64,000 nucleotides of DNA from the NCBI GenBank assembly GCA_963662155.1, contig OY759270.1:51589319-51653318 (forward strand), read 5' to 3'. The notes under the pieces are model-generated. The model had not been told where the DNA came from and made no database searches. It saw only the letters and a program-made list of their open reading frames with translations. Positions 1 through 12,992 of the stretch are shown piece by piece. This DNA is from Lamellibrachia columna (taxonomy: Eukaryota; Annelida; Polychaeta; Sabellida; Siboglinidae). The translations under genes were made by a program, and so were the position numbers. Positions within the stretch are counted from its first letter, which is position 1. Each line of letters starts with the position of its first letter.

Positions 1-1108
1 TGTACAAGTCGATTGTATTGTTTACGTTAATAATAAATATGTCAGGTAAAATAGCCACACGTGGTCATGTTGAATAGAAATATGTGGTGGAAATAGTTGC
101 AGCAGGCAGATATCGTTGCCCTAATTAAAGCAGTGGTTCTCAAAGTGGGTAATATTGCCCCGTAAGGCGATTGTGGTGGCAGGGGGCGAACATTGTGTAT
201 GTTGTTTTAGAGAGGGGCGCTATATCGTTTTCGGGAGGCGCCGGAGCTGTGGAGGATTATTGTTGATCATGCATATTAAAATGACTTGACTTCAGCAAAT
301 ACATTATCCAAACGTTGTTCATCACAGCTAAGCTGCAAAGATATATCATCTGGTTTTACACATACGTACTATTACGATAGCTGTTTTGCAAAATCAAGAC
401 ATCGATTTGTTATTATTTATTGGACAGCTATTATAAGTATAACATACTGCTGTACTTCAGCTCATAATGTCAACGATGCCAGTATTCGACGGCCTACCTG
501 GGATACGGATTTATTCCGACCTCAAACAATGAACATATGTATGCCGATGTATTTGATTTACTCCCGAGTATTATCCAATTGTTGGGGCGCTGTGGTGTGG
601 CGATTCTCAATTGAAAGAACCCGGCTACGAATCCTCTTGCTTCCGTTTCGACACTTTGGCAATTTCTTTCACTGCATGTTGCCACAGTTGCCTCTCGCGC
701 GCTAATTGCAGTGTGGCTGAATGCTTCCAGAGGGGTTGGAATGAATATGTCTGCCAGGGTATAAGTGTAAAGCATTTTGAGCAGTCCAATTGATTTGATA
801 TATAGAAGGACGTACCTCTTTAATGAAGCAATGGAACTATCTAGTTCGAAAATGATTGAGCACATTCAGCGCAAGCACCAACAATAGAACAGTTGCACAT
901 TAGGTTTTTAAAAACTCTGCGCAATCATTCTTAAAAAGTGCATTCTCAATAACATCATTATTTAATTCACTGTTACTTATTTTCCTCAGATGTCACTGCG
1001 AGTGTAATTATTGTTATTGAATAATTCGATTGAATATTTTAAGTTTCAGTTTCAGTATGCAGCTTTCGATATGATCTCAATCATAGTAAATATGGGACAG
1101 CAGCTCAC
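1..1108. other. No gene recognised, apart from a hAT-like end
   Basis: The open frames here (the longest about 139 codons, 286-705) have no family resemblance, no repeated domain pattern and no convincing splice sites, so I do not call a gene. The only recognisable item is the hAT-like terminal sequence listed separately. Confidence 0.5.
131..260. mobile_element. hAT-type transposon end (relic)
   Basis: The sequence cagtggttctcaaagtggg starting at 131 matches the general form of hAT transposon inverted termini, and it is followed by the G-rich ggggcg tracts common near such ends. No transposase frame and no matching second terminus were found nearby, so it is a fragment. The right limit is a guess. 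Confidence 0.4.
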
Positions 1109-1264
1109 CTTTCGTACAAAATGCGTAACTATGTTCATAACTAAGTTCATAGCCAACGTCGCATCGGCACCGTCCTTTGTCATACTGGACAAACTTGAAG
1201 CAGACGCCGTGGACGTAATCGCAGTCTGAGTTGTTTGCACAGATGGTGGATTCTTGTGCATTTC
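1109..1264 (-). CDS. EB-module-like cysteine-rich exon (52 codons)
   Basis: This is an internal exon on the minus strand with an acceptor ...aactacag|GA and a donor AAAG|gtgagc. Both borders are phase 1 and the frame is open throughout. The peptide has the spacing C-x5-C-x6-C, then CRC and a last Cys, which is close to the EB-like exons at 32.6 and 39.9 kb. The fourth cysteine of the shared pattern is replaced by Tyr (FVQY instead of FxQC), leaving an odd partner. EB modules are extracellular disulphide-bonded repeats best known in nematodes and other invertebrates; ligand and function are unknown here. It lies 31 kb from the next exon of this type, so it may belong to the same large gene or to a related neighbour. 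Confidence 0.7.
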
Positions 1265-1278
1265 CTGTAGTTATATTT

Positions 1279-1333
1279 AACAAGATTTAGCAAGATGGCA
1301 AATGGACAAGGAAGCCGTTCTCTTATCGAGAGG
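1279..1333 (-). mobile_element. CR1-like retrotransposon 3' UTR fragment
   Basis: The segment matches, in reverse, the 3' untranslated end of the CR1-like copy at 2955-3055 (aacaagat...ggacaaggaagcc...tatcgagag). It is a very short 5'-truncated insertion abutting the EB exon. Confidence 0.6.
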
Positions 1334-1609
1334 TATAATCATTATGTTACGATTGCATTTGCCTTTTGTATAATTTTACATTTACATATAATATATTAAT
1401 TATTTTTTAGAATGTTGCCCATATATTATCAAAATAAAACACGTAAACGCGATTGAATGTTTAAATCCGAAAGTTTGATCGACATTATATTTCCCTTTGG
1501 TATATACATTTGCAAAATAAACTCGCGCGTTCAAACGCACGCACGCACCCATAAATATAAGAACATGCACTAACGACAACAAATACTGGAGTCAACATAA
1601 CAAGTGTTA

Positions 1610-1915
1610 TCATAAAGAAGATGTTAACAAGATTGAACAGGATTAAACAAGATTGCCATCCAAGGCAAAGGCCCAGATGAAAAGTGGACAAAAAACTCTT
1701 TGCTTATTGACAGTCCAATAATTGTTCAACAATGTGTAACCCGCCCTCTGAGATATTTGTTTAATTGGTAAAAAAAAATCATGTTGCTAGCATTTGCACA
1801 AGCTATAGATAATATATTCCATTTGTTGATTGTCCTCTGTGAGAATGAGTACTACTCCAACCTACACTGATCCTTCACAAACGTTACTTCGTGTCTTATA
1901 GTTCTACTAACTACT
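1610..1915 (-). mobile_element. CR1-like retrotransposon fragment, diverged
   Basis: In reverse this resembles the last about 200 bp of coding sequence and the 3' UTR of the copy at 1928-3055, including the stretch corresponding to ...gttgctagcatttgcaca... It contains indels and stops. It sits head to head with the plus-strand copy. Confidence 0.6.
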
Positions 1916-1927
1916 GTTCAAATATTA

Positions 1928-3055
1928 CTACTTAAATTAAAAGCCCATGGTATCGGGGATAGCATAACTGACTGGATAGAACAATGGCTGACTGATAGAA
2001 GACAGCGTGTAGTAATAGATGGAGAAGTTTCAAATTGGAAATCGGTTTAGAGTGGAGTACCTCAAGGATCAGTATTAGGACCTATATTATTCTTAATATA
2101 TATCAATGACTTGGACGAAAGTATAACAAGTAACGTACTGAAATTTGCGGATGAAACAAAACTGTTTAGAAAGGTTAATACTGATGGTGATAAACAACAT
2201 TTACAAAACCACCTAGACAGATTAGTGAAATGGTCTGAGAAATGGTAGATGTTGTTCAATTTCTGGAAATGTAAATGCCTACACACAGGACATGGGAACT
2301 TGGATGTAAACTATAAAATGGGAGATAGTGTTCTGGGTACTACTGTAAAAGAAAAGGACTTAGGAGTTACAATAAGCGCTGATATGAAAGTTTCAGAGCA
2401 GTGCGGTATTGCAGCTTCAAAGGGTAATCAAATTCTTGGATTGATTAGAAGAAACATAACATACAAGGAAAAAAAAGTTAATTATACCTCTTTATAAAGC
2501 AATAGTTAGACCTCATTTAAAATGCTGTATACACACATGGAGACCATATCGTAAGAAGGATATAGATACGCTTGAACGCATACAAAGGAGAGCAACTAAA
2601 ATGATTCCAGAACTGAGAGACCTTAGTTATGAAGAACGCCTGAAAGAATGTGGTTTAACAACTCTAGAGACAAGGAGGTTAAGAGGAGATCAGATAGAAG
2701 TTTTTAAGATATTGAATGGGTATGAAAATATTGATAGAAATATGTTTTTCTCACTCAAGAAGGATAGCAGAACTAGAGGACATGAGGTAAAATTAGTAAA
2801 GGATCAATGTAGATTGGACATCAGGAAGCACTCATTCTCACAGAGGACAATAAATGAATGGAACAAATTGTCTACAGATTGTGTAACTGCTAGCAGCGTG
2901 AATATGTTTAAAAACAAGGTTGACACATATCTCAGGAGGGCGGGTTATAAGTAGATGAACATTGTTGGACTCTCGATAAGCCAATGGCTTCCTTGTCCAC
3001 TTGCCATTTGGGCCTTAGGCTTGGATGGCAAATCTTGTTAACTCTTGTTAAATCT
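1928..3055 (+). mobile_element. CR1-like non-LTR retrotransposon, 3' end, defective RT
   Basis: The 3' part of a reverse transcriptase reads through several interrupted frames. The palm motif B region GVPQGSVLGPILFLIYINDL is intact at about 2053-2112. The catalytic YxDD-type box reads FADETK, so the second Asp has become Glu. There are in-frame stops near 2048 (tag) and 2247, and a frameshift at an A-run near 2475. The C-terminal frame 2601-2954 (117 codons) is open and ends in RRAGYK. The 3' UTR at 2955-3055 carries a short repeated tail (tcttgttaa). The family is active as LINE-type target-primed retrotransposons; this copy is dead. Related 3' ends lie at 1279, 1610, 35487, 37405 and 46625. 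Confidence 0.85.
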
Positions 3056-4273
<1,218 letters not shown>

Positions 4274-4425
4274 TGATAGCTGTCAGCTTTGATGATTCGT
4301 GCGATTGTATTCGCGACCAGCGTGGCGCCACGACTATCCAGAAAATCATAGCGCCAACGGCAGTAAGTATGCGCCCACTTAATAGCTCAAACGACAAAAC
4401 TAGTTTCACGTATCACCGTCACACC
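4274..4425. repeat. Dispersed repeat block, related to 11130-11260
   Basis: The phrase gctttgatgattcgtgcgattgt, the following cgccacgact and the aaaatcatagcg...cggcagtaa block recur at 11142-11260 with moderate divergence. Family unknown. Confidence 0.6.
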
Positions 4426-4640
4426 GCCGCACAGTACTGGCATCAGTCAGTATTCGGGGTTGCTATGTTTGGGAACAAACCGAAGTAGGACACGCATGTG
4501 CACAAGCGCCGAGGGCAGGGCAACATCAACAAACACTTTGCTATCCCTGCTTGGTCCTACGCTATGTGAATTACATTTCACTTGTGTAAATTATGTCTGG
4601 AGTCTGGTCTGGTAGATTCGATGGAAAGGGAGATAAATAC

Positions 4641-4774
<134 letters not shown>

Positions 4775-4884
4775 ATACTTAAAGCGAAACAATAGTCATG
4801 GTTTGGAGGTTATTCAAATAAAGAACATAAACTAGCCATGTGCAACTAAGATCAAGAATATCACGCCTGTGGTTTACTCAGAAT

Positions 4885-5202
4885 GTGTTGTAAGAATTCC
4901 TGCTGAAGAAAACAATAGCTATAACACGTGTCTTAACTGTGAAGACAACTAGTTAACTTATCGAATTTACTAGTTTTTATTGCAGGAAAGAGTAGCTAAT
5001 GGTCACTGCAATTGCACAGATCTAGAAAATTAAGTGATATCGGGAGTCAATGCATGGAGTGTAGAAGCGTCACTGTATGATAGATTCAAGGAGACCGAAT
5101 AATTGCTGCTGCCTAACAAGTGTGCACGCGCTGAAAGAAGACATTCCAACTGTCAAACTAACAAGATCAATTGCAATAGTTTTGGTGACACAAAAATACA
5201 CA

Positions 5203-5294
<92 letters not shown>

Positions 5295-6665
5295 CAAATA
5301 CCGCGAAGATCACGAATATGATAAAAACAACAATGTCATGTTTGAGAAATATGCTGTGTAAACAAACATTTCAATTATGTAAAAGATAACTTAGCTGAGG
5401 GTGTTGCTATTACACCTGCGGTTACCATCAAACTACAAGACGAACGTCGCCCAGTCCTTTTGACACACTGTACAAACAGCTGCTTACTATACGCCGCGCT
5501 GTATTAAACATGATTTAGACGTTGTACAACAATGTGTTAAACCTATTAAGACTTCATACAACGCAGTACCAAAAGTTACTCACCGTCTGGATACACATCG
5601 TGTCGGTCCGGCAATCAGTTTGCTACTGCTCAAGCCCTGCGTGTTTTACACAAATGGTTCGCTTATTGCTCTATTATAATTATGCCGCTGGCTAAAATTA
5701 TAGACTTGCGAAAATTAATGCATTCCACCGACGAACACAATAGAGAATATCAGCTCATCGTAGACGCTACACAGTAAGGGGTCAGACCACGGTTACGCTA
5801 CGTCCGGCTGTACAGTAGTACCTAATATAGTGCCCGGATAAAATTAACACATCCGATTTCAGTGATTGTATTTAGTAACTCTATTCACCCAGTAAATATG
5901 ATACCAGGGATGTGCACACTACTCGGAGTATTGCGTATTGAAGTACAGTATTGCAACACTTAATTGAATGCAAATTATTTACAATATTTTGTGGAAAATG
6001 GCAATATAACATTGCGAGTATTTCAAACGTAATGCAAATACTCACAATATTTTTCAATTGATTTCAAGGGTATTAAAATATGTATTATGATTAGTTTATT
6101 TTTAAAAGTTGTGTTTTAAATGTAGATGTTTGTTCGCCCATAATGTCAAAAGCGTATATTTGTCGAATATGAAATAAACAATACTTCCATAAAACCATGT
6201 TTTATTATTATTATCATTATAATTCAATGCTATCATATGTACTATGTCTTAGAGCGGAAAGGTATTGGATTTTTTTGGGAAAACAAAAGTACTGTATTTA
6301 AAGTGTTTTTTGACAGTGATATGTTACATTGTGAAGCGGATTTGAAGATGCGCATGAATTTTGGTAATGACATTTCTGTATCACCAGTAGGTGTAATTTG
6401 TCTTCCAAAAAATTGCCGGTTTTGATGGCAATCGCGTTTGTGAAAAAAATAAAATAACTATAAGTATACGATTTTGACAGTAGTTGTTCAGCCCTTTAGT
6501 ACCATAGTGTCAGTGGGTGATGCGGTTTTATACAATGGTTTAATTTTTTACACTCACACGACACGTTAACATGGACAACAACATTAAATTCAACTGTTGT
6601 CTTACCACAGTAGCAGAAACGTCCGCGCTCAGATCGAAACACAAGTGGTCTAGCCCGGAAATCAC
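4885..6665. repeat. Dispersed repeat family, copy A
   Basis: This segment is collinear with 20292-21715 and, in part, with 22455-22825 and 24895-25415. Shared blocks include caccgtctggatacacatcg, ggtcagaccacggttacg and the aacaacattaaa...tcaactgttgtc block near 6580. It has no open frame of note and no recognised protein. Its first part (about 4895-4960) is the unoccupied counterpart of the site into which the Polinton-like element inserted. It encloses a CACG/CA microsatellite. Confidence 0.75.
5197..5292. repeat. (CACG)n(CA)n microsatellite
   Basis: A tetranucleotide run passes into a dinucleotide run inside dispersed repeat copy A; absent from copy B at 20550, so it expanded after the copies separated. 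Confidence 0.95.
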
Positions 6666-6683
6666 ACCCATAATAATATATAA

Positions 6684-6689
<6 letters not shown>

Positions 6690-6739
<50 letters not shown>
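6690..6739. repeat. (AT)n microsatellite
   Basis: About 50 bp of AT dinucleotides at the end of the copy A homology. Confidence 0.9.
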
Positions 6740-6744
<5 letters not shown>

Positions 6745-6907
6745 ATACTTCTATTGCGCTAAATTCCTCGGGAGACCCAAGCTCGGCAGCGCACCAAAAC
6801 TAAAGGGGTTAAGTAGTTTATAATCGATAATCAGTTGCAGTTGTAAACAGTTGGATTGGTACGCTTGGGAACTATGGAGGATAAGCAAGTTTAAACAGGT
6901 TGGTTTT

Positions 6908-7105
6908 TAACTTATGGAGGCAAGACATTCCAGACAGCTTCGGTCATCTAATTCTGGTCTACGTTTTGTTCCCCGTGGTAAGACAAATGTCGGAACTATA
7001 GCTTTTTCAGTTGCTGCACCGACTCTGTGGAACTCACTCTCTGTTAGTGTTAAGTCTGTAGGAAATATAAGAAATATGGCAACATTTCGCCGTAAACGCA
7101 CATGA
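6908..7105 (+). mobile_element. Non-LTR reverse transcriptase C-terminal remnant
   Basis: The short frame reads SRQLRSSNSGLRFVPRGKTN, then an AFSVAAPTLWNSL box and a basic F-R-R-K tail. This order is characteristic of the last 60 residues of many animal LINE reverse transcriptases (the ...VPR...G..AFS.AAP.LWN.L... region). Nothing upstream continues it, so it is a 5'-truncated or eroded insertion. A second, unrelated copy of the same domain is on the minus strand at 36200-36365. Confidence 0.75.
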
Positions 7106-10100
7106 TTTTAAAGCATGACCTGGAAAAACAGATCGGTATCGTCTGTCACATTGACAGTTGTCTGTCATGACAAAAGGGAGCCGACTGTGTAAGTCTCCCT
7201 GCTGTTATATAGCTTCTCCACAGACAAGACTCTAGTACAACCTCCCCGTGGCACACCGTGGATACTGGGCACCTTGAGAATGTGCTAAATAATGTGTCGC
7301 TCGATAGTCATGCAGACAGCTCACCTTGGAGAATGAAATTTCTGATCTAAAAACCCTGGAGAGCTCCATTGTCTCGGGAGACAATTAACTCATCAAAGGG
7401 GAAGGCAACATCCGAATATATACCGCACTGTAGGTCAGCCAGGACAGCGCTGCTAAGGATATGACGTCCCAGATACATGAATTACACAGGTACAGAAAGT
7501 CGATATGATGACCGCGTCCGGGGTGGCCGACAGCGACCTAAATGTGAAGTCCGGATACGAAGTTTGAATGTGGTAACGATGGGGAGGGGAATCAGCAGAA
7601 GTGACAAACATGTCGGATAGAAGGAAATTAAAGGTTGTGCATCCAACAGACAAAATGTAACGGGCTAATGAAAAGGTAGGTTGGCTAAAAAAAATCAATC
7701 GCTTTAGCCAAATGGTTAAATGGCATTGGCGTAGCTCAGTTCATAGACCTCAGGCGCAGCTGACAATATTTGTTCGCGAAGTTTCGCGTTGGACAGGCAC
7801 TCCTCAATTAATTGCACAGTGTAGCTGCGGTATTCAGGTCATAGTGTGAGTAGTCTATCGTCGGAAATTGGCGTGCTGCATTACGTCCCACTGGCTGTGC
7901 TAAGCGAACCGCATCCGTTGTTTCAGCCCCCTGCAGACAGTAAATTATCTAGTCTAGTCTGGCTTTGCTGTTGAAACCGTTGTAGCACGTAACTGCCAGT
8001 GGCACGTAGCTACACAACGCGACCTGTCACGACAAGTATCTGGCAATGTAGCGGACGATACTTTGACAATTGCCGGTGCCCAATCTGTTGGCCACGAAAT
8101 AGAATGACGCCCTCGACATAATTCGATCGTAGTTGTGCATTCACATGAAACTCGCATGACAACCGCCATATTGGACACGTTGCCTTTCTGTGTAGCTAAT
8201 ATTAAATGATAGATTAGTTTCTTCTTGTGTTTATGACACGTGTAACTAAATCTGAGGGGGATAATTCAGTAGATTACTTAGGTAGTCATAACTCCTGAAA
8301 TGGTAGCCAAAAAATAAAGAATATGGAGGATAAAAAACAAATTCTACCGGGGACAGCGCTTTATACGAGGGGAAGCATTTCTATTTGACAAATAGTTCAG
8401 GTTCACAATGTGTGTTATATCGGTTTAGTTAAATGCAGGACGAAATACGTTCTGAAACAGTTGAGGTGACATATTGATATCCTGTGACGCCTAATGTGGA
8501 ATAGGCTACGTGTCAGTCTTCTGAACAACTAAATTACACATAAACATGGTTTGTAGGCTATAAAAAAAACGCAGCAAGTTTTATTGAAAGCAGCTATAAA
8601 CGTACACTTAGGACGGACACTGCCACGCTGTCCTTGCTCATTTCGAAATGTAACAATGACCTGGCATAGACGTCTAGATATTAACCCACCAAGCTCATGT
8701 CTCGCTTAAATGCTCAGAAGAAGCTGGCGTTCAGCACGCTCAAGGTTTGCTACTATCTGCCTAGTTGTCCGCCGGTGAAGCTATTCAGGGTTCCTGAAAG
8801 GGAAACACAATTTATCGTTTTCGGCCTATGCACAAATAAAAGCCGCGCCATACTGCTAAATAACACAACGTCGCGAGTGCAGTATTCTGGCAAGATTCGC
8901 TCGCCAAATTAAAATTATACAGTTGTATACACCTATTGCTATACTTGCCAATAGGATATGGCTATGCTATTTGCGTCCAACCTTAACTTATATAATATAT
9001 TTTGGCCTTCGTTTATTAAAATAGTCGTCTTTCTGACAAAATAACACGACTGCTTGAAACTTTGTGCTGGTTGTCTATTTGCCGGCCTCCCTTAATACGC
9101 CACTTTAGTCTAGGTTACCCAGATTTAACTGAACTGCGCATGCGCTCATCGGTCGCTCTGGTTAACATGTCAGCCCACGGCAGGAATCTCCCACTTCTAG
9201 AACACATTCTGAGTAAACCAGTGGCGTGACATTCCTGATTTTAGTTGAACATGGTTTTTTGAGGTTTCTTTTAGTTGCCTAGCCCCAAAACTAGCCCCAA
9301 AACCATGACTTTTGTTTTGCTTTATGCAATTGTGTATCGTTTCATATGTTAATAGGTGGATCATTGCCAGTTTTACAGTCAGTATGCCAACGAACCATAG
9401 CTATACCATGACCACCCTGACAATGATATATGGTGCTATCACGTGGGCTATATGTCAATAACCACGAGTGAATCCACAAGTGGCGTTCACGCACGACATC
9501 GCCCACGACATCGCCCACGTTGATCACAATAACCTCGGGATCCCCTGGACACACAGCGCTATCTGCACGTGCATGGAAATAATATTTAATGTTACATCCA
9601 CATGTACATGGAAATTAGCTTGTTTGTATTATTTATTCATTGAAACGGTCGATGTGCGTGAGATTTTTAAATAACTGCCAGAGGGCGTGAAATGGAAGCC
9701 AAATGCGAGAGTTTCATACGAAATGCGTGAGACTATGCAAATATGTGTAATGTAGTTATGTATGTAGCTATGTAAATCTGGGGGTTAACTCAAATTGGTT
9801 AGGACAGTTTAGGCAAAAACTGGTATGTATAACATTAAAGAATATGCAATAACACAAATCACTCAGAGCTGACGGGATTTACACCAAAACGTATAAATAA
9901 AATAACATATTAAATTAGTATCTTACCCGCAACAGCTATTGACTTCTCATTGTGGAACGAGAACAGAACTCGTCGATCTTACCAGTAGAAATGGTTTATA
10001 TCAAAATGTTGATTAAGTTTTTTCTGAAAACAATTCCTATCAAAGTGGAAAGGTTTTTATGGCGAAACCGTTCAGTACTGTGACTTAGTCACAAGACATT

Positions 10101-11457
10101 TATGGAATTTCACTTCGCTACTCATGTTGGCATTAAGTTAACTAATTCCATCAGTGGTTCAGGTTTAGCAGTACAATTGTTACTGCTACAAAACGAGGTC
10201 TGGTTTTATTTGATAAATTCGCACAGGATTTGATAAACTTAAGCTCCAGTATTTCGGTATTTTGTAAATTAAGAATGGTTTACGTACTTATGGCATCTAG
10301 GAAAACACACATATACATGAAATAGCAATAGTACACGAATGTGTAGATTGGACACACTAGATTATTCGAGGGCAATGACAGTTAAGGTGGAAATACCTGT
10401 TGATTGCGTAAATGCCAAAATTGTCAGTATGTGTAAAGCAAAATGTACATATAAATAACAAGGGCATTTGCACATAGATTAACGTGTGGGCTCTCCGTAC
10501 GCTAGTGGCATCCCTTTCCACAGGTCAACTAAGTATGTCCACAATGTACAGTGTTTATTATGTAGGACAGCGCTCGATAATAATGTACCCTGTACTGGCG
10601 CCAATGATATTCAACATAATTATTATTATTCACAAATGACCAACCTATCCACCTTGAAACTTGCAACTTTATCTACGCCGACAACTTGTGCATATCATCT
10701 CAGTGCATAAACATATTATAAAATAAACCAACTACGCGCAAAAAGATCCATAATGACGAACAGAGATCTAAGCGCGAACTAAATGTTACATGGATTTGTT
10801 TTTATTAAACGACCGCATAAAACAAAATTATATAAATTATATAAATGTTGCAGTTTATTGTGCACTTTGTTTTGCCGGAGAAACAGCTCTGTTTACCAAA
10901 CATGGCATGTTTCAGCGGCACCCAAGTCGATCACTTACATACACAGCAAGTCACTCTTGAAACACTCCTGTTATTTAATATTGTATCTAGTATGTCCGTC
11001 CTGGCCAGTGGTCAGATTAAACGTCTGAGGGCGTTGGTATCGGCGGCACATCTCCATTGCCAAGCCCGGCGAGGGAGTGGGTGATTAAAGTATCGCTGGA
11101 GCGTGTCTTGGATCTTGACAGCTCCCGACTTGAATGACAGCGGTCGGCTTTGATGATTTGTGCGATTGTGTTCGCCACCAGCGTGACGCCACGACTGTCC
11201 ACAAAATCATATGGCGAAGCGTTTCGACAACGGCAGTAAATATGCGACCATTTAATAATTTATATATTATATTTAGTAGTATAGATCGCTTCAGTCTTTG
11301 ATACTTAAACTATATTTTTAGTTTTATTAATATCCAGAGATTAACGAAACCCAGGTTTGTGAGACGGGAAACACCCTGCTTTAAACCAACAAGAACTTTT
11401 AGTGTATCACAAAGTGAGTAATGATGATTGTCACGTGCGTGAGAGCTAAAGCAATAT
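7106..11457. other. Old dispersed repeats, no gene recognised
   Basis: No convincing coding sequence. About 7950-8330 is related to 23230-23390, 23670-23800 and 24480-24680 (blocks cgatcgtagttgtgcattc and ttaaatgatag...aaatctgagggg, partly inverted). About 9840-9960 matches 23970-24110. About 9100-9310 matches 40690-40830 inverted and 26760-26870 and 41356-41450 directly. Segment 11130-11260 is related to 4274-4425. The rest (8340-9090, 9320-9840, 9960-11120) holds nothing I recognise. Confidence 0.5.
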
Positions 11458-11975
11458 GGATCTCGCAGTCTTCTTCAGCAGACTGAAGTTACGGATGTGT
11501 CACATGACCAATGTCATGTGACCAATGTCATGTGACCAATGTCATGTGACCAATGTCATGTGACACAAGCTGGAGTAGGACTGGTGGGAGCTCCTGGCCA
11601 ACGTCTCGGTTCAGCGTAGGTTTCTTTCTGTGGATGCTAATCGCCTCCTTTATTTTTCTCCTGTGCCAGTTCTCCTCGTGGTCTATAATATTAACGTCCT
11701 TCATAGAGCACTGATGGCCTGTGTTCAGTTTGTGTTCACTTATAGCTGATAGAGGTTGGCGACAAGATAAATGTTCTTTGATTCTTGTGCCAAGTGTTCT
11801 GGCTGTTTCTCCTATATAGTGTTGGTCACATTCTGGGCATCGTATGTCATATACCACCACACACTTTGCTGCCTTTGCTGTTCTGTCTTTTGTCATTTTT
11901 ACGGATGTGTCACATGACATTGGTCATGTGACACATCCGTAACTTCAGTCTGCTGAAGAAGACTGCGAGATGCAG
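11458..11975 (-). mobile_element. Penelope-like element fragment with GIY-YIG endonuclease
   Basis: A frame on the minus strand (about 11890-11560) encodes VYDIRCPECDQHYIGETART, which has the Cys pair and the Y-I-G-E-T-x-R core of the GIY-YIG endonuclease of Penelope-like retroelements. It continues with the ISEHKLNTGH and E-x-N-W-x-x-R-K-x-x-E-A motifs and the terminal P-x-L-N-R-D-x-G typical of that family. The reverse transcriptase part is absent. The fragment is bracketed by inverted copies of tcgcagtcttcttcagcaga / tctgctgaagaagactgcga, and its coding end runs into the inverted-repeat sequence. Enzymatically this domain nicks target DNA during retrotransposition; this copy is 5'-truncated and certainly non-autonomous. 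Confidence 0.85.
11899..11942. repeat. Near-perfect 20-bp palindrome
   Basis: The sequence ttacggatgtgtcacatgac is followed after a short loop by its reverse complement. The left PLE boundary (about 11490-11570) holds tandem copies of the same catgtgaccaatgt unit. Confidence 0.85.
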
Positions 11976-11990
11976 TTGAAATATTCAGAA
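11943..11990 (+). ncRNA. Possible hammerhead-ribozyme core at PLE terminus
   Basis: The string ctgaagaagactgcgag at 11952 and the following gcagttgaaa fit CUGANGA - stem II (gactgc/gcagtt) - GAAA. Penelope-like elements are known to carry hammerhead motifs in their terminal repeats. I could not fix stems I and III or the cleavage triplet with certainty, and the inverted copy near 11460-11495 has lost the second half of stem II. Confidence 0.35.
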
Positions 11991-12771
11991 GGAACACTAA
12001 ATTTCTTGAGAGGTAATTATGCTTAATATTAATAACCAAGAAACCGGATCATCTATCCATTCAATAATTATTAGTGGTTAAACCGTGGACAACCCTGGCT
12101 TGGCCAGAGTGCAAGAGGGTAAGTAATATGTTCACACGACACTTGCTGACGACGTCGTGTCCAGCAATTGAGGTGGTGGTGGGTTAAGTGGTCAAGACCC
12201 AGTAGGGGTTCTTAAATTAGCTATGCAGATTACAGCGCCACCAACGGTATCGTCTAAATTGTGTAAACTCAGGGTATAAAAACAACCGGGGGAAGAATTA
12301 ACGGCGGGCGGTGGCGACTATTAAATTGGACTTGATGTGTATAGTCACGCCGTTTGAGGTGAACTAGGAAAACATTTTCTTAATATGTTGGACTCTAAAT
12401 TTTCAGAAAGGGTGAACCTTGTCGGTTCGTACCTGTTTTGCATTCGATAACTAAAACTTCGGCCTTTTCAATTTCAATCAATTCTATTTGTTTTATTTTA
12501 TTATTTAAACTGACTAGGGATGTCAATGTTGGTTTCATCGAATTGTACAGTTGTATACTTGGTGATGCCGTTTAACGAACTTCATTGTTTAATAACTGTC
12601 TCAGCTACCGAGACGGACCTGGAATATTGCGTTGGGCTACTTCAGTGCAGAACACATATAGAGCTTATTTGGTCGATGTATGCACGAACCTCAATGGACT
12701 CGACCTTTCGAGCCTCTTGTGAAAAGAAATACATATTGTGAGTATGACGGCTTGAAGAAAACCATCGCTAT
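11976..12771. other. Unassigned sequence
   Basis: No gene or family recognised. The last about 40 bases (cttgaagaaaaccatcgcta...) belong to the dispersed repeat that was split by the Polinton-like insertion and match 4902-4924. Confidence 0.4.
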
Positions 12772-12777
12772 AACATG
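12772..12777. repeat. Target-site duplication, left copy (aacatg)
   Basis: The six bases aacatg immediately precede the left inverted terminus and are repeated exactly at 20292-20297. Six-bp duplications are the hallmark of Polinton/Maverick integration. Confidence 0.85.
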
Positions 12778-12966
12778 AGTAGTAGGTACTTAGTTTTCAT
12801 ACCCCTTTTCTCTGAGTAATATGCACCGTATGAACCTGTTGTCGGTTGTATAACCCTGCAATATCTATTAATAGCCAATAGGAAATTTACATGAATATCG
12901 CCCCATTATCGCTCGGCCAAGAACGCAGTGTCATCCTAGCGGCCAAGAACGCAGTGTCTTCTGGGT
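12778..12966. repeat. Left terminal inverted repeat (189 bp)
   Basis: It aligns without gaps to the reverse complement of 20103-20291 with three differences (C/T in the ccccttttc run, C/T in aatatcta, T/G in catgaata). Beyond 12966 a weaker match (cctagcgactgga) extends to about 12990. It contains two tandem copies of ggccaagaacgcagtgtc. Confidence 0.95.
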
Positions 12967-12992
12967 AAATCGGTCCTAGCGACTGGAGCTAG

